A DNA stretch of 58,843 bases from an uncultured Spirochaetales bacterium (lineage in GTDB: Bacteria; Spirochaetota; Spirochaetia; Sphaerochaetales; Sphaerochaetaceae). The stretch is from assembly GCA_949283305.1 (NCBI GenBank), contig CASDRU010000016.1, forward strand, positions 74,155 through 132,997. The letters run 5' to 3'. Below, one piece after another: positions 27,895-38,634 of this stretch. Under the pieces are notes generated by a model. That model was not told the origin of the DNA. It saw only the letters and a program-made list of their open reading frames with translations, and ran no database searches. Numbering within the stretch: position 1 is the first letter of the stretch; each line of letters begins with the position of its first letter. The position numbers were made by a program, and so were the translations under genes.

Positions 27895-28260
27895 TTATTT
27901 CTTCTTTCCTGCAACAGTCTTCTTCTTGCCCTTTCTTGTTCTTGCATTGGTCTTTGTTCTCTGACCGCGGACCGGCAAGCCCTTTCTGTGGCGAAGTCCT
28001 CTGTAGCATCCGATGTCCATCAATCTCTTGATGTTGAGTGCTACCTCAGTCCTGAGGTGTCCTTCAATCTTGTACTCCTCTTCAATAACCTTTCTCAGGA
28101 GTGCAATCTGATCCTGATCCAGTGTGTTGATTCTTACATCCGGATCTATATTTGTCTTCTTACAGATATCGACTGCGCTTACTCTTCCAATACCGTAGAT
28201 GTATGTCAGAGCAATCTTGACCGCCTTGTTAGGCAGGTCAACACCTGCTATACGTGCCAT
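27895..28260 (-). CDS. rpsM: Ribosomal protein S13
   Basis: The 121 residues begin [25 protein letters not shown] with the family's helix-hairpin-helix, and contain [26 protein letters not shown]. It contacts tRNA and the large subunit at the head of the 30S particle. Confidence 0.97.
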   Translation of the reverse strand: MARIAGVDLPNKAVKIALTYIYGIGRVSAVDICKKTNIDPDVRINTLDQDQIALLRKVIEEEYKIEGHLRTEVALNIKRLMDIGCYRGLRHRKGLPVRGQRTKTNARTRKGKKKTVAGKKK

Positions 28261-28272
28261 CGTGGCCTCCTA

Positions 28273-28386
28273 TTACTTCTGTCTCTGCTTGTGCTTCGGA
28301 TTCTCGCAAACAATGCGAACAACGCCAGCACGTCTAATTACTTTACACTTGTCACAAATCGGTTTGACACTTGCTCTTACTTTCAT
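28273..28386 (-). CDS. rpmJ: Ribosomal protein L36
   Basis: A 37-residue frame read directly from the sequence: [15 protein letters not shown] followed by [22 protein letters not shown]. The zinc ligands C11, C14, C27 and H32 are all present. It lies between secY and rpsM; the adk, map and infA genes found at this point in many bacteria are missing. Confidence 0.96.
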   Translation of the reverse strand: MKVRASVKPICDKCKVIRRAGVVRIVCENPKHKQRQK

Positions 28387-28400
28387 TTTACGAGCTCCTA

Positions 28401-29702
28401 TTATATTTTCTTGACTTTGCGCTTCTTCACATCGACAAAGCCATCATGATGATGCATCTTCATCAGGCTATCAAGCTGTCTCATTGTCTCAAGATCAACA
28501 CCGACCATGATGATCAGTGATGTTCCGCCAAAGAGCATTGCTATCTCACGCGGGAAATCGAAGAACATCTGGATAAGAGTCGGAATCAAAGCAATGAATG
28601 CAAGGAAGAGTGAGCCTGGAAGAACGATTCTGTTAAGAACCTTTGTAAGATATTCTTCAAGCTTCTCGTTTCTTACACCAGGAATTGATCCTCCGTTATC
28701 ACGGATATTCTTGGCCATCTCAACCGGGTTGAGAGAAACCTGTGTATAGAAGAATGCAAACGCCACAATCAACAAGGTGTAGATAATTAGATAGGGGGCA
28801 CCCTGTGGATCCAGGAAGTTTGCAACGGACTGCAACCATCCAATCTGAGAATTATATGCGATTTGCAGAGGAAATGAAAGTAGTGCTGATGCAAAAATTA
28901 CAGGAATGACTCCGCTCGGGTTAATCTTGAACGGAATGAAGGATGACTGTGAACCGTACATCTTTCTTCCTACGACTCTCTTTGCATAGTGCACAGGGAT
29001 CTTCCTCTGTCCTTTCTCTTCGTATACAACGAGTGCTACAACGAGGATGAACATGATTACAACAAGAACAAGAGCAAACGGATTGAGTGTTCCTGCCTTG
29101 ATTGATTCAACCATTGTCACTGTTGCGCTCGGGATTCTTGCTATGATACCTGCAAAAATGAGCAGTGATATACCATTACCGACGCCAAACTGAGTGATCT
29201 TCTCACCAATCCATACAAGCAGCATGCTTCCAGCAGTTACTGATACAATTGCTACCAGTGTGAAAGCAACCGGTGACATTGTAAGAGCACCTGGGATGCT
29301 TCTTGCATATACAGTTGTTGCCAGTGACTGAAGGATACAGACTACGATTGTACCGTATCTTGTGTACTGCTGTATCTTCTTTGCACCCTGAGGATCCTGA
29401 GAAAGCTTCTTCAGTGATGGAATGACAAGCATCAGCAACTGGATGATAATCTGAGTTGAGATGTATGGCATTACACCGAGCATGAACAATGAATAGTTGT
29501 TGAATGCTCCACCTGAGAAGAAGTTCAGGTATTCAGTGAAGCTGTTTGAATAAGCTTCAAAGTAGTTTAAAACCGCAGTAGGATTGATTCCTGGAATTGG
29601 AATGAAAGTACCAATTCGGGTTACGATTAATAACCCGAATGTGATAAGTACTTTCTTTCTGATATCCTGCATGCGGAACATATCAACTAAAGCGTTTGAC
29701 AT
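28401..29702 (-). CDS. secY: Protein translocase subunit SecY
   Basis: Channel of the Sec system in the inner membrane. The 433 residues include ten hydrophobic segments, the plug-region [19 protein letters not shown], and the cytoplasmic loop with [15 protein letters not shown]. It works with the SecE encoded near the other end of the window. AAGGGAAG precedes the start. Confidence 0.97.
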   Translation of the reverse strand: MSNALVDMFRMQDIRKKVLITFGLLIVTRIGTFIPIPGINPTAVLNYFEAYSNSFTEYLNFFSGGAFNNYSLFMLGVMPYISTQIIIQLLMLVIPSLKKLSQDPQGAKKIQQYTRYGTIVVCILQSLATTVYARSIPGALTMSPVAFTLVAIVSVTAGSMLLVWIGEKITQFGVGNGISLLIFAGIIARIPSATVTMVESIKAGTLNPFALVLVVIMFILVVALVVYEEKGQRKIPVHYAKRVVGRKMYGSQSSFIPFKINPSGVIPVIFASALLSFPLQIAYNSQIGWLQSVANFLDPQGAPYLIIYTLLIVAFAFFYTQVSLNPVEMAKNIRDNGGSIPGVRNEKLEEYLTKVLNRIVLPGSLFLAFIALIPTLIQMFFDFPREIAMLFGGTSLIIMVGVDLETMRQLDSLMKMHHHDGFVDVKKRKVKKI

Positions 29703-29717
29703 CAGAACTTCCCTTTA

Positions 29718-30149
29718 TTATTTTACCTCTCCACCAGCTGCGAGAATCTTCTCCTTTGCACCTGCGGAACACTTTACGCTATCAATAACAAGTTTCTTTG
29801 TAAGTTCTCCGTTAGAAAGAATCTTAGCCTTTGTATCGATACCTTTGATCAGGCCCTTCTCTCTGAGGGATGCATCGTTGACGACTTCTCCGTCGTTATA
29901 TGACACCTCGAGATCAGAAAGATTGATTGCCTGAGCAACCTCCTTGAACGGGTAATTGGAGAATCCGCGGCGTGCGATACGTCTGTAAAGAGGCATCTGT
30001 CCGCCTTCAAATCCAAGTCTTACTCCGCCGCCGGAGCGGGAATTCTGACCATCATGACCGCGTCCGCAAGCTCTGCCCTTGCTGGAAGCTCCACGGCCGA
30101 CAACTGTCTTTTTCTTTGTTGCGCCATAAGGCTTTACAATCTCAGCCAT
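29718..30149 (-). CDS. rplO: Ribosomal protein L15
   Basis: The 143 residues show the Gly-rich N-terminal RGASSKGRACGRGHDGQNSRSGG and the core EGGQMPLYRRIARRGFSNYPF. It starts one base after rpmD ends. Confidence 0.96.
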   Translation of the reverse strand: MAEIVKPYGATKKKTVVGRGASSKGRACGRGHDGQNSRSGGGVRLGFEGGQMPLYRRIARRGFSNYPFKEVAQAINLSDLEVSYNDGEVVNDASLREKGLIKGIDTKAKILSNGELTKKLVIDSVKCSAGAKEKILAAGGEVK

Positions 30150-30150
30150 C

Positions 30151-30333
30151 TTAAACCTCCTCTACCTTCACAAGATGTGAAACAACGCGGATCATTCCCT
30201 GAGTAACAGGATTGTTGTCTTTAACAACTGAGCTGCTGATTTTTCTCAAACCAAGAGCCTTACATGTCTTTCTCTGGTTCGGGAGTATACCTGCAAGCCC
30301 TCTTACAAGTGTGATCTTTACTTTATCTGCCAT
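30151..30333 (-). CDS. rpmD: Ribosomal protein L30
   Basis: A 60-residue protein with KITLVRGLAGILPNQRKTCKALGL and IRVVSHLVKVEE, matching bacterial L30 in full length. Confidence 0.95.
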   Translation of the reverse strand: MADKVKITLVRGLAGILPNQRKTCKALGLRKISSSVVKDNNPVTQGMIRVVSHLVKVEEV

Positions 30334-30336
30334 AAC

Positions 30337-30843
30337 TCAGCTCCACATTTCCTTCAGAGACTTACCTCTGTTCTTTGCAACAGTCTTTGCATCAAAGAGA
30401 TGCTCAAGTCCGTCAAATGTTGCCTTGACTGTGTTGATTCCGTTTCTGGAACCGAGGCTCTTTGAAATGACGTCCTTGATTCCTGCAGCATCACATACAA
30501 GACGTACAGAACCGCCTGCGATGACACCTGTTCCCGGAACAGCCGGCTTGAGGATGATTGAAGCACTCTTGTAGTTTCCGACGATGTCGTGAGGAATTGT
30601 ATTTCCCTTCATCGGAACAGTGATCATGCTCTTCTTTGCCTTCTCTGTTGCCTTCCTGATTGCATCAGTGACATCATTGGCCTTGCCAAAACCGTAACCG
30701 ACCTTGCCAGCCCCGTCACCAACGACTACCAATGCGGAGAAGGAGAACCTTCTACCACCTTTAACAACCTTAGCTACACGATTCAGCTTGACAAGCTTTT
30801 CAATGTAAGCGTCTTTAACTTCTCTTTCTTTAGCCTTTTCCAT
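30337..30843 (-). CDS. rpsE: Ribosomal protein S5
   Basis: The 168 residues carry the S5 double-stranded RNA-binding fold: [24 protein letters not shown], then [24 protein letters not shown] and [16 protein letters not shown]. It takes part in decoding accuracy. Confidence 0.96.
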   Translation of the reverse strand: MEKAKEREVKDAYIEKLVKLNRVAKVVKGGRRFSFSALVVVGDGAGKVGYGFGKANDVTDAIRKATEKAKKSMITVPMKGNTIPHDIVGNYKSASIILKPAVPGTGVIAGGSVRLVCDAAGIKDVISKSLGSRNGINTVKATFDGLEHLFDAKTVAKNRGKSLKEMWS

Positions 30844-30852
30844 ATAAGTCTC

Positions 30853-31212
30853 CTAGAATCTGACGCCTGCTTTTCTTGCGCCATCTGCAATTGACTTCAC
30901 GATTCCGTGATAGAGGTAACCGTTTCTGTCAAATACAACCTGGTCGATCTTGGCATCCAGAAGTCTCTTGCCTACTACTTCTCCAAGCTTTGCTGCATCT
31001 TCAACTGTATTTCTGAGGCTCTTGAGCTCCGGCTCGACTGTGCTTGCTGAAACAAGGGTCTTTCCTGCAACATCATCGATAACCTGCACATACATGTGGA
31101 GATTACTTCTGAATACTGTCATTCTCGGACGTGTTGCTGTACCGGAAATGCTCTTTCTGATATGAGCCTTTCTCTTAAGCTGTCTTCTTGCTTTGTCTAT
31201 CATTCTGTTCAT
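30853..31212 (-). CDS. rplR: Ribosomal protein L18
   Basis: The 119-residue 5S rRNA-binding protein shows RPRMTVFRSNLHMYVQVIDD and the end YHGIVKSIADGARKAGVRF. AAGGGG before the first ATG supports this start over a second ATG three codons in. Confidence 0.95.
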   Translation of the reverse strand: MNRMIDKARRQLKRKAHIRKSISGTATRPRMTVFRSNLHMYVQVIDDVAGKTLVSASTVEPELKSLRNTVEDAAKLGEVVGKRLLDAKIDQVVFDRNGYLYHGIVKSIADGARKAGVRF

Positions 31213-31223
31213 AACGCGTCCCC

Positions 31224-31766
31224 TTATTTCTTACCACCGGACTTACCGACCTTGCGGCGGATGTTCTCAGTCTCGTACTTGATACCCTTGCCCTTATAAG
31301 GCTCCGGTCCTCTGAGAGATCTGATTTCCGCAGCGACCTGACCGACTCTTTCCTTGCTGATGCCGCTGACTGTGAGCTTGTTCTGTCCATCAGATGTGAT
31401 TGTGATTCCCTCTGGGATCATATACTCGATCACAGTTGAGTATCCAAGGTTGAGAGTAAGGATTGAACCCTTCACCTCTGCCCTGTAACCGACACCGTTG
31501 ATGATGAGAACCTTGCTGTAACCGTCATGAACACCCTTGATCATGTTTGCAACCAGCTGTCTTGTAAGACCATGGTAGCTCTTGGAAAGCTTCTCGTCGT
31601 CAAATCTTGATACGATAACCTCGTTTCCGTTAACTTCAACCTTCACCTCAGGTCTGAGAGTCTGTGTGAGAGTTCCCTTGCTGCCCTTGACTGTGCATAC
31701 AGAGTCCTTGATCTCGACTGTCACGCCCTGAGGAATTGCGATAGGTAATTTTCCAACTCTAGACAT
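31224..31766 (-). CDS. rplF: Ribosomal protein L6
   Basis: The 180 residues start MSRVGKLPIAIPQGV and end with ISKERVGQVAAEIRSLRGPEPYKGKGIKY, the family signature. The ATG behind AAGGAG is chosen; a TTG two codons earlier is not needed. Confidence 0.96.
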   Translation of the reverse strand: MSRVGKLPIAIPQGVTVEIKDSVCTVKGSKGTLTQTLRPEVKVEVNGNEVIVSRFDDEKLSKSYHGLTRQLVANMIKGVHDGYSKVLIINGVGYRAEVKGSILTLNLGYSTVIEYMIPEGITITSDGQNKLTVSGISKERVGQVAAEIRSLRGPEPYKGKGIKYETENIRRKVGKSGGKK

Positions 31767-31776
31767 TTGCAACTCC

Positions 31777-32175
31777 TTACCAGATTGTGCAGATCAGCTC
31801 TCCACCGACTTTAGCATCAACAGCCTTCTTGCCTGTGATGACACCGGTTGAGGAAGAAACGACTACAACACCGTTGCCGTTGAATACGCTAGGCATATCC
31901 TTGTAACCGCAGTATACGCGGCGGCCCGGAGTTGAGATACGGTCAAGACCATGAATAACCGGATTCTGGTCTTCATCATACTTTAAGAATACGCGGATAT
32001 AAGGAACATTGTCCTTTGTAACCTTCTTGAAGTTCTTAATGAATCCCTCATTCTTGAGAATCTTCACAATCTGAAGCTTCATCTTTGAATTAGAGATTTC
32101 AACCTTTTCGTGCTTAGCCTGACTAGCGTTTCTAATCTTGGTAAGCATATCTGCAATTGGATCACTTGCTGCCAT
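31777..32175 (-). CDS. rpsH: Ribosomal protein S8
   Basis: The 132 residues start [18 protein letters not shown] and end [23 protein letters not shown] longer frame upstream only mirrors rpsN in another frame, so this ATG is taken. It binds 16S rRNA and in E. coli represses the spc operon. Confidence 0.96.
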   Translation of the reverse strand: MAASDPIADMLTKIRNASQAKHEKVEISNSKMKLQIVKILKNEGFIKNFKKVTKDNVPYIRVFLKYDEDQNPVIHGLDRISTPGRRVYCGYKDMPSVFNGNGVVVVSSSTGVITGKKAVDAKVGGELICTIW

Positions 32176-32185
32176 AATTTTCTCC

Positions 32186-32371
32186 TTACCAGCTTGACTT
32201 AGTAACGCCAGGAATCTGGCCTTCACTTGCCAGTTTTCTGAAGCATACTCTGCACATGTCAAACTGGCGCATATAACCACGAGGACGACCACAAATTCTG
32301 CATCTGTTGTAAGAACGTGTAGAGAATTTCGGTGTCTTCTTTGCTTTAACAATCAAAGATTTCTTTGCCAT
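32186..32371 (-). CDS. rpsN: Ribosomal protein S14, zinc form
   Basis: The short 61-residue zinc type with ligands C24, C27, C40 and C43 in NRCRICGR and DMCRVCFR. The long zinc-free S14 is not seen in the window. Confidence 0.96.
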   Translation of the reverse strand: MAKKSLIVKAKKTPKFSTRSYNRCRICGRPRGYMRQFDMCRVCFRKLASEGQIPGVTKSSW

Positions 32372-32382
32372 CTTTTCTCTCC

Positions 32383-32940
32383 TTACTTACTGAAAGGCAT
32401 GCCAAGCTTCTTTAAAAGCGCATATGCCTCTTCATCTGTGTTTGCAGATGTAACGATTGCAACGTTCAGGCCGCTTACTCTTTCAATCTTGTCATAATCA
32501 ATCTCTGGGAAAATAATCTGCTCAGTGATTCCGAGTGAGTAGTTTCCATGACCATCAAATGCGTTTGGCTTTACACCCTTGAAGTCCTTGACTCGCGGAA
32601 GTGCAATACAGATAAGTCTCTCAAGGAAATACCACATATTGTCACCTCTGAGTGTAACCATCGCACCGATTTCCTGTCCGGCACGGATCTTGAAGTTAGC
32701 AATACTCTTTCTTGCCTTTGTCTTGACTACGTGCTGACCTGTAATCTGCTCGAGCTCCTTTACAGCTGCGTCCAGAAGCTTCTTGTTGACTGTTGCTTCT
32801 CCAACACCAACACTTACTGTGATCTTCTCGAGACGAGGAATCTGCATTACTGTCTTATATCCGAATTCCTTGTGGAGCTCCGGTGCTACGACCTCGAGAT
32901 ACTTCTTCTTGAAATTTGGGATGAACTTCTCTTCTGCCAT
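32383..32940 (-). CDS. rplE: Ribosomal protein L5
   Basis: The 185-residue 5S rRNA-binding protein shows [46 protein letters not shown] and [29 protein letters not shown]. Its ATG shares one base with the rplX stop (TAATG). Confidence 0.97.
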   Translation of the reverse strand: MAEEKFIPNFKKKYLEVVAPELHKEFGYKTVMQIPRLEKITVSVGVGEATVNKKLLDAAVKELEQITGQHVVKTKARKSIANFKIRAGQEIGAMVTLRGDNMWYFLERLICIALPRVKDFKGVKPNAFDGHGNYSLGITEQIIFPEIDYDKIERVSGLNVAIVTSANTDEEAYALLKKLGMPFSK

Positions 32941-33239
32941 TATAGCACCTCACCTGTCTTCTTTGCATAGCGGACCTTCTTTCCGCCATCCATCTTGTAA
33001 CCAACCTTTGTAACCTTGTCCTTGCTGAGCAATGCGACGTTGGATACGTGGATTGGAGCCTCAACTTCCATGATGCCGCCCTTGTCCTGAGCGCTTTTCT
33101 TCTTCATGGTCTTCTTGACCATGTTCACACCCTGGATGTAGACCCTCTCATTCTCGAGGTCTACCTTTACGATCTTGCCGGATTTGCCCTTCTCGCTTCC
33201 GGCAATGACCTTGACTGTGTCATTCTTCTTCAGTCTCAT
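32940..33239 (-). CDS. rplX: Ribosomal protein L24
   Basis: The 99 residues begin with the KOW motif [22 protein letters not shown] and continue [21 protein letters not shown]. It starts assembly of the 50S particle. Confidence 0.95.
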   Translation of the reverse strand: MRLKKNDTVKVIAGSEKGKSGKIVKVDLENERVYIQGVNMVKKTMKKKSAQDKGGIMEVEAPIHVSNVALLSKDKVTKVGYKMDGGKKVRYAKKTGEVL

Positions 33240-33247
33240 ACTTTCTC

Positions 33248-33613
33248 CTACAACACTTCCGGTGCTAATGAAACGATCTTCATATACCCATCTCTGAGCT
33301 CTCTGGCCACTGGTCCGAAGATACGCTTACCGCGTGGGTTATTGTTGGCATCAATGACAACACATGCATTGTCATCGAACCTGATATAGGTACCGTCAGG
33401 TCTGCGGTATTCCTTCTTTGTTCTTACTACAACAGCCTTCAGAACATCACCCTTTTTGATGGCTCCGTTCGGAAGAGCGTCCTTTACTGCTACTACGATA
33501 ATATCGCCGACCTTGGCAACATATCTGTGGCTTCCACCAAGGACCTTGATGCACTGCACACGCTTAGCACCGCTGTTATCAGCTACATTCAGATAAGTCT
33601 GCATCTGTACCAT
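33248..33613 (-). CDS. rplN: Ribosomal protein L14
   Basis: The 121 residues start [27 protein letters not shown] and carry the [33 protein letters not shown] block. Full family length. Confidence 0.97.
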   Translation of the reverse strand: MVQMQTYLNVADNSGAKRVQCIKVLGGSHRYVAKVGDIIVVAVKDALPNGAIKKGDVLKAVVVRTKKEYRRPDGTYIRFDDNACVVIDANNNPRGKRIFGPVARELRDGYMKIVSLAPEVL

Positions 33614-33624
33614 AAGTCAACTCC

Positions 33625-33879
33625 TTAGCGTGCTCTCTCAACAATCTCAACAAGGCGCCAGCACTTGTCCTTTGAAAGGTGGCGGCACTCCATGATGCGG
33701 ACTGTATCACCGTAATGAGCCTCATTCCTCTCATCATGAGCCTTGAACTTCTTTGTTGAAACCACGTACTTCTTGTAAAGCGGATGAAGAGTTCTGTTTG
33801 AAACCTGGACTGTAATGGTCTTGTCCATCTTATCACTTACAACAAGCCCTGTCATAATCTTTTTTCTAGCGTCAATCAT
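33625..33879 (-). CDS. rpsQ: Ribosomal protein S17
   Basis: The 84-residue OB-fold protein shows [20 protein letters not shown] and [27 protein letters not shown]. The ATG with GAGGA six bases upstream is used. Confidence 0.95.
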   Translation of the reverse strand: MIDARKKIMTGLVVSDKMDKTITVQVSNRTLHPLYKKYVVSTKKFKAHDERNEAHYGDTVRIMECRHLSKDKCWRLVEIVERAR

Positions 33880-33894
33880 TCATCTTCCTCACTA

Positions 33895-34098
33895 TTACTT
33901 TGCCTTCGCAATACCAATATCCACAGCATGGATTCTGGTGTTGAGTCTTGCGATGTCTCTCTTTACTGTTCTGAGTGCGAGCGGGTTGTCAAGGTGGCTG
34001 AGAACCTTCTGCATCCTCAGGTTGACAAGCTCCTTTCTGAGCTTATCGCGCTCTGCTACCATTTCCTTGTAGCTAAGATCTTTATAAGATTTCTTCAT
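33895..34098 (-). CDS. rpmC: Ribosomal protein L29
   Basis: A 67-residue two-helix protein with LVNLRMQKVLSHLDNPLALRTVKRDIARLNT, at the polypeptide exit. Confidence 0.94.
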   Translation of the reverse strand: MKKSYKDLSYKEMVAERDKLRKELVNLRMQKVLSHLDNPLALRTVKRDIARLNTRIHAVDIGIAKAK

Positions 34099-34103
34099 CT
34101 CAA

Positions 34104-34520
34104 TTACTCCATATCCTCGCGCATGACGAACTTTGTCTTGATAGGGAGCTTGCTTGCAGCAAGTGTAAGTGCCTCCCTGGCAAGAGTCTCGTCAATACCG
34201 CCCATCTCGAACATGACAGCACCTGTCTTGACAACTGCTACCCATCCTTCCGGGCTTCCCTTACCGTTACCCTGTCTTGTTTCAGCAGGCTTCTTTGTGT
34301 ACGGCATGTCAGGGAAGATTCTGATCCATACCTTACCACCACGCTTGACGTGTCTTGTCATTGCAACACGGGCTGCCTCGATCTGGCGGTTTGTAATCCA
34401 CTTTGGCTCAAGAGCCATAAGTCCATACTCACCGAAAGCAAGGCTGTTTCCCTTGTGTGCTACTGCATCACGTGTACCACGCTGCTTTTTTCTGTATTTG
34501 ATTCTCTTAGGACTTAACAT
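34104..34520 (-). CDS. rplP: Ribosomal protein L16
   Basis: The 138 residues start [18 protein letters not shown] and contain [37 protein letters not shown], typical of L16 near the A site. Confidence 0.97.
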   Translation of the reverse strand: MLSPKRIKYRKKQRGTRDAVAHKGNSLAFGEYGLMALEPKWITNRQIEAARVAMTRHVKRGGKVWIRIFPDMPYTKKPAETRQGNGKGSPEGWVAVVKTGAVMFEMGGIDETLAREALTLAASKLPIKTKFVMREDME

Positions 34521-34522
34521 CT

Positions 34523-35227
34523 TTAACTCCTTGCCTCTGCTTCAGTCTTCTTCTTTACAACTGTTCCGACTGTATCATCCTCTGCCTTGGCGCGGTTATA
34601 GATCTCACCATTGAAGACCCAAACCTTTACACCGATAGTACCGAATGAAGTCCTTGCGATTGCAAAGCCGTAATCGATGTCAGAGCGAAGTGTGTGCAGA
34701 GGAACTCTTCCTTCCTTCATCCACTCGCTTCTTGCGATTTCAGCACCGCCAAGACGACCTGAGCACTTGATCTTTATACCCTGGACGTTTGCCTGGACTG
34801 CGCGGCTGATTGCATTCTTCATCACGCGGCGGAAAGCACCTCTATTCTCAAGCTGCTTTGCAACGTTCTGAGCAATAAGCTGTGCGTTTGTCTCGCTCTT
34901 CTTGATCTCCTTGATCTTAATCTGGAGATTCTTGTCTGTGAGCTTCTGCATCTTAGCTGCGATCTTCTCAACTGTTGCACCCTTTGCACCGATGATGATT
35001 CCAGGGCGTGCTGTTGAGATCACGAGTGTGATGCGCTGAGGCTTTCTGATGATGTCCACTGCGCTGATATCAGCACCCTGGACTTCAGAGCAGGCAAGAA
35101 GAGCCTTTCTGAGGACGAGGTCCTCATGAAGAGTATCTGCATACTCCTTGCGATCTACATACCATTTGGACTGCCAAGTCTTGTTTACACCAAGTCTCAG
35201 CCCGATTGGATTAACTTTCTGGCCCAT
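34523..35227 (-). CDS. rpsC: Ribosomal protein S3
   Basis: The 234 residues show the KH domain ([16 protein letters not shown]) and the C-terminal [25 protein letters not shown]. It lines the mRNA entry tunnel. It begins one base inside the rplV stop. Confidence 0.97.
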   Translation of the reverse strand: MGQKVNPIGLRLGVNKTWQSKWYVDRKEYADTLHEDLVLRKALLACSEVQGADISAVDIIRKPQRITLVISTARPGIIIGAKGATVEKIAAKMQKLTDKNLQIKIKEIKKSETNAQLIAQNVAKQLENRGAFRRVMKNAISRAVQANVQGIKIKCSGRLGGAEIARSEWMKEGRVPLHTLRSDIDYGFAIARTSFGTIGVKVWVFNGEIYNRAKAEDDTVGTVVKKKTEAEARS

Positions 35228-35583
35228 TACTCACCTACCTTCTCGTCAACAACGACTGTGATATGAGACATTCTCTTAAGAAGAATATCGCGCTTTCCAT
35301 GAGATCTTGCCCATACTCTCTTCAGACGCGGACCGTCATCGATGAAAATCTGTGATACATAAAGAGAATCCTCATCGAGTCTTCTGTTCTGGTTCAGAGC
35401 ATTTGCACCAGCGGACTTCAATACTTTGGCAATCAGACGTGCTCCCTTCTGAGGCATTGCCTCGAGGATTGCTGATGCCTCTGAGTACTTCTTTCCTCTG
35501 ATGAGATCAGCAACCGGGCGTACCTTTGTAGGGGAGACCATTAAATACTTAGCTATTGCTTTATAACCTTTAGTTTCCATCAT
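35227..35583 (-). CDS. rplV: Ribosomal protein L22
   Basis: The 118 residues show MVSPTKVRPVADLIRGKKYSEA and the loop LKRVWARSHGKRDILLKRMSHITVVV that lines the exit tunnel. Two adjacent ATG codons are both possible starts. Confidence 0.96.
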   Translation of the reverse strand: MMETKGYKAIAKYLMVSPTKVRPVADLIRGKKYSEASAILEAMPQKGARLIAKVLKSAGANALNQNRRLDEDSLYVSQIFIDDGPRLKRVWARSHGKRDILLKRMSHITVVVDEKVGE

Positions 35584-35595
35584 AATTACCTACTC

Positions 35596-35868
35596 TTATT
35601 TACCCTTCTTGTCAGATGCATGACCGCGGAATATGCGTGTAGGAGCAAACTCTCCGAGCTTGTGACCTACAAGATTTTCTGTAACATATACAGGAACCCA
35701 GGTCTTACCGTTATATACGGAAATAGTGAAACCAACCATTTCCGGGATGATTGTAGAACTACGTGAGTAGGTCTTAACCATCTGCTTCTGACCAGCCTTG
35801 TTTAAATCTTCAATCCTTTCAAGAAGGTTGTGCTCCACGAAAGGACCTTTCTTAATTGACCTTGACAC
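35596..35868 (-). CDS. rpsS: Ribosomal protein S19
   Basis: The 90 residues ([20 protein letters not shown] and [27 protein letters not shown]) match S19. The start codon is GTG. Confidence 0.96.
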   Translation of the reverse strand: MSRSIKKGPFVEHNLLERIEDLNKAGQKQMVKTYSRSSTIIPEMVGFTISVYNGKTWVPVYVTENLVGHKLGEFAPTRIFRGHASDKKGK

Positions 35869-35877
35869 TTTCTACTC

Positions 35878-36702
35878 CTACTTGCGCTTCTTAACGATGA
35901 ACTTATTTGAAGGATTCTTCTTTGAACGAGTCTTTGCACCCTTGGTAGGCTTGCCCCACGGAGTAACAGGATGACGTCCAGCAGCTGTCTTTCCTTCACC
36001 ACCACCATGTGGATGATCAACCGGGTTCATGACAACACCTCTTACCTTCGGTCTTCTGCCGAGGTGGCGTGATGCACCTGCCTTGCCCAGAGAAACATTC
36101 ATGTGGTCTTCGTTGCCGAGCTCTCCGATTGTTGCATAGCACTCGGAGAATACCATTCTCATCTCACCTGAAGGAAGACGGAGAGTAACATAATCCCCTT
36201 CCTTGGCGATGACTGTTGCACCAACGCCTGCGCTTCTTACAAGCTGTCCACCGCGGCCAAGTGTGAGTTCCACATTGTGCACGGTAAGACCAAGGGGAAT
36301 GTTCTTGAGTGGAAGTGCGTTTCCGACTGTAAGCGGTGCATTAGGTCCGCTCTGAACCTGTGAACCGACAGTAAGTCCCTTTGGTGCAATGATATAGCGC
36401 TTTTCACCGTCAGCGTAGAAGACAAGTGCGATGTTTGCACTTCTGTTCGGATCATACTCGATGGTCTTTACAGTGCCTGGTACGCCATATTTGTTGCGCT
36501 TGAAGTCGATGATTCTGTAAGCACGCTTATGACCGCCACCGCGACGACGTACACTGATTCTTCCGAATGTGTCACGGCCAGCGTTCTTGCTGAGCTTAAC
36601 TGTAAGTGACTTTTCCGGGCGGTCTGCTGTAACTTCAGACCTGACCAGAACAGTCTTCTGGCGGAGGCCAGGAGTATTTGGTTTGAATGTCTTAAGTGCC
36701 AT
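35878..36702 (-). CDS. rplB: Ribosomal protein L2
   Basis: The 274 residues carry the peptidyl-transferase-centre signature [32 protein letters not shown] near the C-terminus, including the conserved histidine of DHPHGGGEG. Confidence 0.97.
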   Translation of the reverse strand: MALKTFKPNTPGLRQKTVLVRSEVTADRPEKSLTVKLSKNAGRDTFGRISVRRRGGGHKRAYRIIDFKRNKYGVPGTVKTIEYDPNRSANIALVFYADGEKRYIIAPKGLTVGSQVQSGPNAPLTVGNALPLKNIPLGLTVHNVELTLGRGGQLVRSAGVGATVIAKEGDYVTLRLPSGEMRMVFSECYATIGELGNEDHMNVSLGKAGASRHLGRRPKVRGVVMNPVDHPHGGGEGKTAAGRHPVTPWGKPTKGAKTRSKKNPSNKFIVKKRK

Positions 36703-36717
36703 GTTTATCCTTCCTCC

Positions 36718-37020
36718 TTATACACCTTCAATAGCTGAGATGCTCTCGCCCTTAGCTACTGTGACAATTGCCTTCTTCCAAGAGGATCTAGAGCCCTTTA
36801 TATAGCCGCCCCTGCCTCTGGAGAACTTTGGCTTTCCAGCCATATTCATAACATTGCAAGAAATGCAGTTTACTCCGAAAAGTTCCTTAACAGCATTCAT
36901 GATCTCGAACTTGTTAGCTTCCGGAGCGACACGGAATGTATATTTCTTGACCTCCGCATCTCTCATTACATTTGATTTCTCGCTCAAAATCGGTTCGATA
37001 ATAATCTGATCTGCTCTCAT
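36718..37020 (-). CDS. rplW: Ribosomal protein L23
   Basis: A 100-residue protein with IIEPILSEKSNVMRDAEVKKYTFRV and EIMNAVKELFGV, the docking site for trigger factor and SRP at the exit tunnel. Confidence 0.95.
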   Translation of the reverse strand: MRADQIIIEPILSEKSNVMRDAEVKKYTFRVAPEANKFEIMNAVKELFGVNCISCNVMNMAGKPKFSRGRGGYIKGSRSSWKKAIVTVAKGESISAIEGV

Positions 37021-37030
37021 CTTCTAACTC

Positions 37031-37660
37031 CTAGAACTCACCATAAAAATCACTAAGGTTCTGGCAAGCAGATTCAAGAACAAGGATCTTTCTTCCATAA
37101 AGAAGTTCCTTTGCAGACAGCTTGTCGTATGCGAGCACGTGAAGATAAGGAATATTCCTTGCTGCACGGCGGAGCATCGGATCATCGTCCTTCATGATTA
37201 TTACTGTGCGCTGATTCTCTGTCTCGAAAGCCTTCATGATCTGTGCAAGATCCTTTGTCTTTCCATTCTCGCTTGTGAAATCCTCTATTACGCAGAGTCT
37301 TCCTTCCTCAACACCGAGGGAGAGAAGTGAAAGCATTGCAAGTCTCTTGACCTTCTTGGGAAGAGTGTAGCTGTAATCTCTCGGCTTTGGTCCGAAGATT
37401 GTACCACCTCCGACAGAAATCGGTGACTTCTTGTCTCCTCTTCTGGCATTACCAGTTCCCTTCTGCTTATAAGGCTTGGTATTGCTGTAATTGACCTCAG
37501 CACGTGTCTTTGTACAAGCAGTTCCAACTCTTCTGTTAGCTGCCTCATTTCTTATAGCGTGGTAAATCGCACCGTTTGAAACCTCAACTGCAAATACTTT
37601 CTCATCAAGGTTGATTGTGCGGATTTCCTTACCTGTAGTAGAAAAAACTTTCTGTTCCAT
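37031..37660 (-). CDS. rplD: Ribosomal protein L4
   Basis: The 209 residues show KTRAEVNYSNTKPYKQKGTGNARRGD and the tunnel-lining loop GGGTIFGPKPRDYSYTLPKKVK. The ATG behind GGAG is preferred to a GTG four codons upstream that overlaps the rplC stop. Confidence 0.95.
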   Translation of the reverse strand: MEQKVFSTTGKEIRTINLDEKVFAVEVSNGAIYHAIRNEAANRRVGTACTKTRAEVNYSNTKPYKQKGTGNARRGDKKSPISVGGGTIFGPKPRDYSYTLPKKVKRLAMLSLLSLGVEEGRLCVIEDFTSENGKTKDLAQIMKAFETENQRTVIIMKDDDPMLRRAARNIPYLHVLAYDKLSAKELLYGRKILVLESACQNLSDFYGEF

Positions 37661-37671
37661 ATCCTGCTCCA

Positions 37672-38292
37672 CTACTTCTTTACTGCTTTCTTGACAATCA
37701 CAAGTGACTCAGTCGGTCCAGGAATTGCTCCCTTAACCATGAGAACCTGCATCTCGCTGTCAACAGCAACAACCCTGAGATTCTGCACTGTAACCTTCTC
37801 GTTGCCCATGTGGCCAGCCATTCTGTGGCCCTTGAATGTGCGTGAAGGAGTTGAGCTCATTGCTGTGCCGCCAAGGTCCCTGTGGAACTTGGAGCCGTGA
37901 GTAGCTCTACCACCGCCGAATCCGTAGCGCTTCATACCGCCCTGGAAACCCTTACCCTTTGATGTACCTGTTACGTCAACGAAAGTGACATCCTTGAACA
38001 GGTCAACACCGAGCTTGTCTCCGACATTTGCGCTCTGGTCGTAATCTCTCATTTCCATAACAACAGCCTTTGGCTCGCAGATGTCCTTGAACTGGCCTGC
38101 GTATGGCTTTGTTACCTGACTCTTCTTCTTGTCTCCGGATGCGAGGACAAGAGCTGAATATCCATTCTTCTCTTCTGTCTTGTTTCCGACGACAACATTA
38201 TCTTCAATTTTAATTACTGTCACAGGAGTAAGTCTGCCGTTAGCATCAAAAACCTGTGTCATTCCAACTTTTTTGCCGATAAGCCCTAACAT
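37672..38292 (-). CDS. rplC: Ribosomal protein L3
   Basis: The 206 residues start MLGLIGKKVGMTQVFDANGRLTPVTVI and carry KGKGFQGGMKRYGFGGGRATHGSKFHR, the signature with the glutamine methylated in E. coli. Confidence 0.97.
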   Translation of the reverse strand: MLGLIGKKVGMTQVFDANGRLTPVTVIKIEDNVVVGNKTEEKNGYSALVLASGDKKKSQVTKPYAGQFKDICEPKAVVMEMRDYDQSANVGDKLGVDLFKDVTFVDVTGTSKGKGFQGGMKRYGFGGGRATHGSKFHRDLGGTAMSSTPSRTFKGHRMAGHMGNEKVTVQNLRVVAVDSEMQVLMVKGAIPGPTESLVIVKKAVKK

Positions 38293-38305
38293 CTCTTACC
38301 TCAAC

Positions 38306-38614
38306 TTACTGTCTAATTTCTACGTCCACACCAGCTGGGAGCTCAAGCTTCATAAGGGCCTCCACAACTTTCTGAGTTGGGTCCAATATGTCAATCAATC
38401 TCTTGTGTGTTCTCATTTCGAACTGCTCGCGACTCTTCTTGTTTACATGAGGGGATCTCAAGACAGTATACTTATTGATACGAGTCGGAAGTGGTACAGG
38501 ACCTGATACTTTTGCTCCTGCCTTTACAACGGTCTGAACAATAGCCTTTGAGCTCTGTTCTACGAGTTCTGATTCGAAACCGGTAAGTTTGACTCGAATT
38601 CTTTCATTTGCCAT
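38306..38614 (-). CDS. rpsJ: Ribosomal protein S10
   Basis: The 102 residues start [21 protein letters not shown] and contain [26 protein letters not shown]. In transcription complexes it is NusE. The ATG matching the family is used; 22 more upstream codons cross the terminator hairpin and have no match. Confidence 0.96.
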   Translation of the reverse strand: MANERIRVKLTGFESELVEQSSKAIVQTVVKAGAKVSGPVPLPTRINKYTVLRSPHVNKKSREQFEMRTHKRLIDILDPTQKVVEALMKLELPAGVDVEIRQ

Positions 38615-38634
38615 TTTCAAAAATCTCCAAAAAT

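Noticed and set aside
32176..32352. Longer S8 protein with 59 extra N-terminal residues
   Set aside because: The extra part is rpsN read in another frame; the family start [11 protein letters not shown] is at 32175 behind a ribosome site.
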